Shown here: positions 61,044-64,000 of the stretch, piece after piece
Position numbering within the stretch: the stretch's first letter is position 1
Layout: each line of letters starts with the position of its first letter
Origin: Streptomyces sp. NBC_00234
Lineage (GTDB): Bacteria; Actinomycetota; Actinomycetes; Streptomycetales; Streptomycetaceae
Length of the DNA stretch: 64,000 bases
Direction of reading: 5' to 3'
NCBI RefSeq assembly: GCF_036195325.1
Contig: NZ_CP108101.1
Span: 2,232,001 to 2,296,000 of the forward strand
Translations under genes and position numbers: made by a program
The notes under the pieces: generated by a model
Told to the model about the DNA's origin: nothing
Database searches by the model: none
What the model saw: only the letters and a program-made list of their open reading frames with translations

Positions 61044-61973
61044 TCACACGGCAGGCACCGGCCCGAGGCCCGCCTCGGCCCGCGCCAGCAGCTCCGTGAG
61101 CCGGAGCCCGAACCGTACGTCGCAGGGGTGCGGCACTCCCGTACGGACCGAGTCGATCAGCGCGTCGGCCGCCGCCCGGAAGGAGCCCACCGCATCGCTC
61201 CACTTCGGCAGCGCGACCACTCCCCGCTCACCCCTGAGCTCGATCTCCATGCCCACCGCACCCAGGGGCGCGCCCAGCCCGAGCGTCACCGTGCTCGACG
61301 CCCCCGAGGTGTGGCGGAGCACCAGATGGGTGGTGCCGGAGGGCCCGCGGGCCGCGGTCACCTCCGTCACGTCGCCCAGGACCGGGATCAGGACCGAGAG
61401 CACATGCGGGCCGACGTCCCACAGCCCGCCCTTCTCGCGGCGCCAGGGCGAATCGGCGTACTCGCTGTCGGAGCCCGGTGTGTACAGCGCACTGAGCCAC
61501 TGCGCGCGGGCGGTGAACCAGCCGTCCACCGAGGACTGTTCGGCGATCCAGTCGGCCGTCCCGGCGGCGAACCGCAGGGTGCAGAAGACCACGGACGCGA
61601 CCCCGGCACGCTCCGCCGCGTCCGCGAGCTCCCGCGCGCCCGCCACGGTGGTCGCGATCGGCTTGTCCATCAGCAGGTGGCAGCCGGCGGCTGCGGCGCG
61701 GACGGCCAGCGGGGTCTGGATGTCCGGCGGCAGGGCGAAGGCCACCGCGTCGCTGCCCGCGAAGAGCGCGTCGATGCCCGCCTCGCCCGTGAACGCCTCG
61801 GTGCCGTGGGCGGTGGCCAGCGTCTCCGCGGCTTCGGGCCGGCGGCCCCAGACACCGCTCAGCCGGACGCCGGGGTGGTCGGCGAGAGCGGGGGCCTGGG
61901 TGTTGCGGGCCCAGGGGCCCGTACCCAGCAGTCCGATCCGCAGCGGAGTGTTCGGAGCAAGAGGTGTGGTCAT
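61044..61973 (-). CDS. Gfo/Idh/MocA-family oxidoreductase
   Basis: 309 aa. N-terminal NAD(P) fold with RIGLLGTGPWARNTQAPAL, then the family active-site segment MDKPIATTVAGAREL (Lys-Pro) and a C-terminal alpha/beta domain. These enzymes oxidise or reduce sugars, inositols or biliverdin; the substrate cannot be decided. It is divergent from glnII, and its product lacks any visible link to nitrogen metabolism. Confidence 0.92.
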   Translation of the reverse strand: MTTPLAPNTPLRIGLLGTGPWARNTQAPALADHPGVRLSGVWGRRPEAAETLATAHGTEAFTGEAGIDALFAGSDAVAFALPPDIQTPLAVRAAAAGCHLLMDKPIATTVAGARELADAAERAGVASVVFCTLRFAAGTADWIAEQSSVDGWFTARAQWLSALYTPGSDSEYADSPWRREKGGLWDVGPHVLSVLIPVLGDVTEVTAARGPSGTTHLVLRHTSGASSTVTLGLGAPLGAVGMEIELRGERGVVALPKWSDAVGSFRAAADALIDSVRTGVPHPCDVRFGLRLTELLARAEAGLGPVPAV

Positions 61974-62098
61974 GGGGTCAGTGTGCCCGGCCCGGCCGAC
62001 AGCGCCGTCCGGCCCCGTATACGACGCGGCCCGTCCGGTCGGCCGAGGACCTTCCGGCTACCGCCGCTCACCCGCAGCGTATAACGGAGGAAACCTCG

Positions 62099-62136
62099 GT
62101 AACACGGGGTTCACATTCGGGCAACGGCCGGGAAAT
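62099..62136 (+). promoter_or_regulatory. GlnR-like double box upstream of glnII
   Basis: GTAAC (62099), TTCAC (62110), GCAAC (62121) and GAAAT (62132), each separated by exactly 6 bp. The first, third and fourth fit the gTnAC/GAAAc half-sites with at most one mismatch; the second is poor. It lies 57 bp before the glnII start. Confidence 0.55.
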
Positions 62137-62192
62137 CGCGTCTTGCGAAGCTGCGCGGCATAGACCGCAGCACCCCCCGAAGGATGGCTTCC

Positions 62193-63227
62193 GTGACGTT
62201 CAAGGCTGAGTACATCTGGATCGACGGCACCGAGCCGACCGCCAAGCTTCGCTCCAAGACGAAGATCATGGCCGGCTCGCCCTCCACGGACGTGGCGGAC
62301 CTGCCCATCTGGGGCTTCGACGGTTCGAGCACCAACCAGGCCGAGGGACACGCCTCCGACCGGGTGCTGAAGCCGGTCTTCACGTGCCCGGACCCGATCC
62401 GGGGCGGTGACGACGTCCTCGTCCTGTGCGAGGTCTTCAACATCGACATGACGCCGCACGAGTCCAACACCCGTGCCTCGCTGCGCCCGGTCGCCGAGCA
62501 GTTCGAGGGCCAGGAGCCGATCTTCGGCATCGAGCAGGAGTACACCTTCTTCGACGGCCACCGTCCGCTCGGCTTCCCCGAGGCCGGCTTCCCGGCCGCG
62601 CAGGGCGGCTACTACTGCGGCGTCGGCGCCGACGAGATCTTCGGCCGCGAGATCGTCGAGAAGCACCTCGACAACTGCCTCAAGGCGGGTCTCGGCATCT
62701 CCGGCATCAACGCCGAGGTCATGCCCGGTCAGTGGGAGTTCCAGGTGGGCCCGCTGGCCCCGCTGGAGGTCTCCGACCAGCTGTGGATCGCCCGCTGGCT
62801 GCTGTACCGCACCGCCGAGGACTTCAACGTGTCCGCGACCCTCGACCCGAAGCCGGTCAAGGGCGACTGGAACGGCGCCGGCGCGCACACCAACTTCTCC
62901 ACCCGGGCGATGCGCGAGGGTTACGACGCGATCATCACCGCCTGCGAGTCGCTGGGCGAGGGTTCGAAGCCGCTGGACCACGTCAAGAACTACGGCGCGG
63001 GCATCGACGACCGTCTGACGGGTCTGCACGAGACCGCCCCGTGGAACGAGTACAGCTACGGCGTCTCCAACCGCGGCGCCTCGGTGCGTATCCCGTGGCA
63101 GGTCGAGCAGGACCAGAAGGGCTACATCGAGGACCGTCGCCCCAACGCCAACGTCGACCCGTACGTCGTCACGCGGCTGATCGTCGACACCTGCTGTGCC
63201 GCGCTGGAGAAGGCCGACCAGGTCTGA
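62193..63227 (+). CDS. glnII: Glutamine synthetase type II (eukaryotic-like)
   Basis: 344 aa. GSII with WGFDGSSTNQAEGHASDR, PFVF-type donor segment RGGDDVLVLCEV, the ATP/glutamate segments FGIEQEYTFFDG and GPLAPLEVSDQLWIARWLL, and KNYGAGIDDRLTG. It has no adenylylation Tyr like GSI. The start is taken as GTG 62193 because GAAGG lies 9 nt before it; ATG at 62184 is in frame but sits directly behind that site. A GlnR-like box lies upstream. It duplicates the reaction of GlnA under nitrogen limitation. Confidence 0.97.
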   Translation: MTFKAEYIWIDGTEPTAKLRSKTKIMAGSPSTDVADLPIWGFDGSSTNQAEGHASDRVLKPVFTCPDPIRGGDDVLVLCEVFNIDMTPHESNTRASLRPVAEQFEGQEPIFGIEQEYTFFDGHRPLGFPEAGFPAAQGGYYCGVGADEIFGREIVEKHLDNCLKAGLGISGINAEVMPGQWEFQVGPLAPLEVSDQLWIARWLLYRTAEDFNVSATLDPKPVKGDWNGAGAHTNFSTRAMREGYDAIITACESLGEGSKPLDHVKNYGAGIDDRLTGLHETAPWNEYSYGVSNRGASVRIPWQVEQDQKGYIEDRRPNANVDPYVVTRLIVDTCCAALEKADQV

Positions 63228-63245
63228 TCCCGCTCTTCGTCCGTC

Positions 63246-63284
63246 CGCGGGGGCGCTCACCGGATTCCGGTGGGCGCCCCCGCG
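63246..63284 (+). terminator. Hairpin terminator after glnII
   Basis: 18-bp stem with one G-T pair (63246-63263 with 63267-63284), loop ATT. Confidence 0.8.
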
Positions 63285-63373
63285 TCGTCGTTCCGGGGCC
63301 GCCGGCCGAAAGGGCCGTATCGACGGGTGAGAGGACACTGCTGCGCTGGGCCAATGTCTGCTTCAATGGGGGC

Positions 63374-63493
63374 ATGGCCAGCTTCCAGCACACCTCGTCG
63401 GGTCGCAGCGACCTCGAGCCGTTCTGGCCCTCTCGTCAGCATCATGACTTCGACCGGGTGTGTTGCCGCGCGTGGAACGCGCAGGCCCTCTAA
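63374..63493 (+). CDS. Possible 39-aa peptide upstream of the winged-helix gene
   Basis: ATG-started frame of 39 codons (MASFQHTSSGRSDLEP, then HHDFDRVCCRAWNAQAL), 77 bp before the winged-helix regulator. The CC-Arg-Ala stretch near its end is reminiscent of cysteine-rich leader peptides in actinobacteria. GGGGG lies only one base before the ATG, so the initiation signal is poor. Reported as a weak candidate leader peptide; it could also be plain leader RNA. Confidence 0.3.
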   Translation: MASFQHTSSGRSDLEPFWPSRQHHDFDRVCCRAWNAQAL

Positions 63494-63570
63494 AGCCGCT
63501 CACCCCGGCCTTCGGCCCGCGCGCACGACGTACGTCCTCGACGACTCCTCGCGCGAAAGAGCTGACCCTC

Positions 63571-64000
63571 ATGGCGAACACTCGTACCTTCTCCGCCGCT
63601 TCCGCCGCCACCGCGGCATCCGCGGCGACCGCTGCGGCCACCTCCACCGTCCGCCCCCTCTCCCCCAACCGACACCGGCTGCGCTCCGTCGACCCCGACG
63701 AGGTCGTCCAGCTCGCCGATGTGGCCGACCTGCTGCCGCCGGGCGCCACCTGGCTGCCCGCGCCGCAGCACACCTTGCCCGCGCTGCCGGGGCAGCCTCC
63801 GATGATCGGCTACCTGGTCCTCGTACCGGCCGATCAGCAGCCGGCCGTCGCCGGAGCCGTCGCGGCCTCCCGGCAGCGGCAGCAGGCCGGGTACGGACAC
63901 GGCCTGTCCACGCAGCAGTTCGTGCCGGAGCCGGTCCCCGCGGAGGACCCGGACGGCGGGCCCGTGCTCATCGACTCCACCCGGCGCACCGCGTCCGTGG
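63571..64000 (+). CDS. Winged-helix regulator (OmpR/PhoB-type DNA-binding family), 5' part
   Basis: 143 codons are visible; the gene continues past the window. The product begins MANTRTFSAASAATAAS, then an Ala/Thr-rich stretch, LPPGATWLPAPQHTLPALPGQPPMIGYLVLVPADQ, and, at the end, VLIDSTRRTASV, which matches the start of the winged-helix domain in Streptomyces winged-helix proteins with this N-terminus. The domain itself would follow outside the window. It has no receiver domain in the visible part. Lies downstream of glnII, behind a terminator. Confidence 0.8.
   Translation, partial: MANTRTFSAASAATAASAATAAATSTVRPLSPNRHRLRSVDPDEVVQLADVADLLPPGATWLPAPQHTLPALPGQPPMIGYLVLVPADQQPAVAGAVAASRQRQQAGYGHGLSTQQFVPEPVPAEDPDGGPVLIDSTRRTASV

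Noticed and set aside
1..64000. CRISPR arrays, tRNA or rRNA genes, prophage, integrase or biosynthetic gene clusters
   Set aside because: None could be supported. No regularly spaced repeats, no cloverleaf with conserved arms, no phage or NRPS/PKS gene, and no integrase or att pair were seen.

Overview
The window is a high-GC actinomycete chromosome segment, almost certainly from a Streptomyces. Coding regions show strong third-position GC bias, GTG starts are frequent, genes often overlap by 4 bp, and several Streptomyces-typical conserved proteins are present (PspAA, DUF3043, DUF4191, a TPR regulator of the NsdA type). From memory, the gene order follows the core-chromosome stretch of S. 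coelicolor that runs from nadA through aceE1, lipB/lipA and glnA (SCO2198) to glnII (SCO2210). Most of the window is therefore conserved backbone with a few accessory insertions, not a genomic island.

Layout. 1-2.7 kb: end of an unknown protein, erpA and nadA. 2.7-9.2 kb, minus strand: RND exporter, a two-component system, and the pspAA/pspA envelope-stress pair. 9.5-12.1 kb: DUF3043 protein, a methyltransferase and an HtrA-like lipoprotein protease. 12.2-16.7 kb: a secreted M4 metalloprotease, a long non-coding gap, a divergent LuxR-type regulator and a small conserved protein. 16.8-20.9 kb: late cobalamin genes cobU (fused to a PhnP-like domain), cobT and cobS, interrupted by an inverted membrane-protein gene. 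20.9-30.8 kb: GH114-like lipoprotein, pepA, then lpdA, sucB, a GntR regulator and aceE, i.e. E3, E2 and the pyruvate-specific E1 of the 2-oxoacid dehydrogenases. 30.9-36.9 kb: small regulators and oxidoreductases (WYL, DUF4240, SDR/TetR pair, GNAT, epimerase, FAD amine-oxidase-like). 37.1-41.6 kb: a translationally coupled pair of secreted glycosidases, GH20 and GH29. 41.6-47.5 kb: TPR regulator, lipB, lipA, DUF4191 and RDD proteins. 47.8-49.2 kb: glnA. 49.3-55.9 kb: AAA kinase-like protein, a second two-component system and an ABC exporter, and a lipoprotein. 56-62 kb: small proteins, an alpha/beta hydrolase/MarR pair, a CMD/MocR pair, a secreted protein and a Gfo/Idh oxidoreductase. 62.2-64 kb: glnII and the start of a winged-helix regulator.

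Functional links. lipB and lipA make the lipoyl group carried by the two lipoyl domains of SucB, which works with LpdA and AceE encoded 14-20 kb away. glnA and glnII are the two glutamine synthetases, and each has a GlnR-like box upstream. Four divergent or regulator-linked intergenic regions carry clean palindromes (GntR, aceE, TetR/SDR, MarR/hydrolase), which makes operators there easy to predict.

The least ordinary observations are: a 158-bp MITE-like element inserted exactly at the lipB stop codon with a CTAG duplication; the GH20 enzyme with Glu in place of the expected Asp in its catalytic pair and its ribosome-binding site locked in a hairpin; the FtsX-type permease frame that runs through its own terminator into the neighbouring gene; and the degenerate metal-binding motif in the CobU fusion. 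I found no CRISPR array, tRNA, rRNA, prophage or biosynthetic gene cluster.
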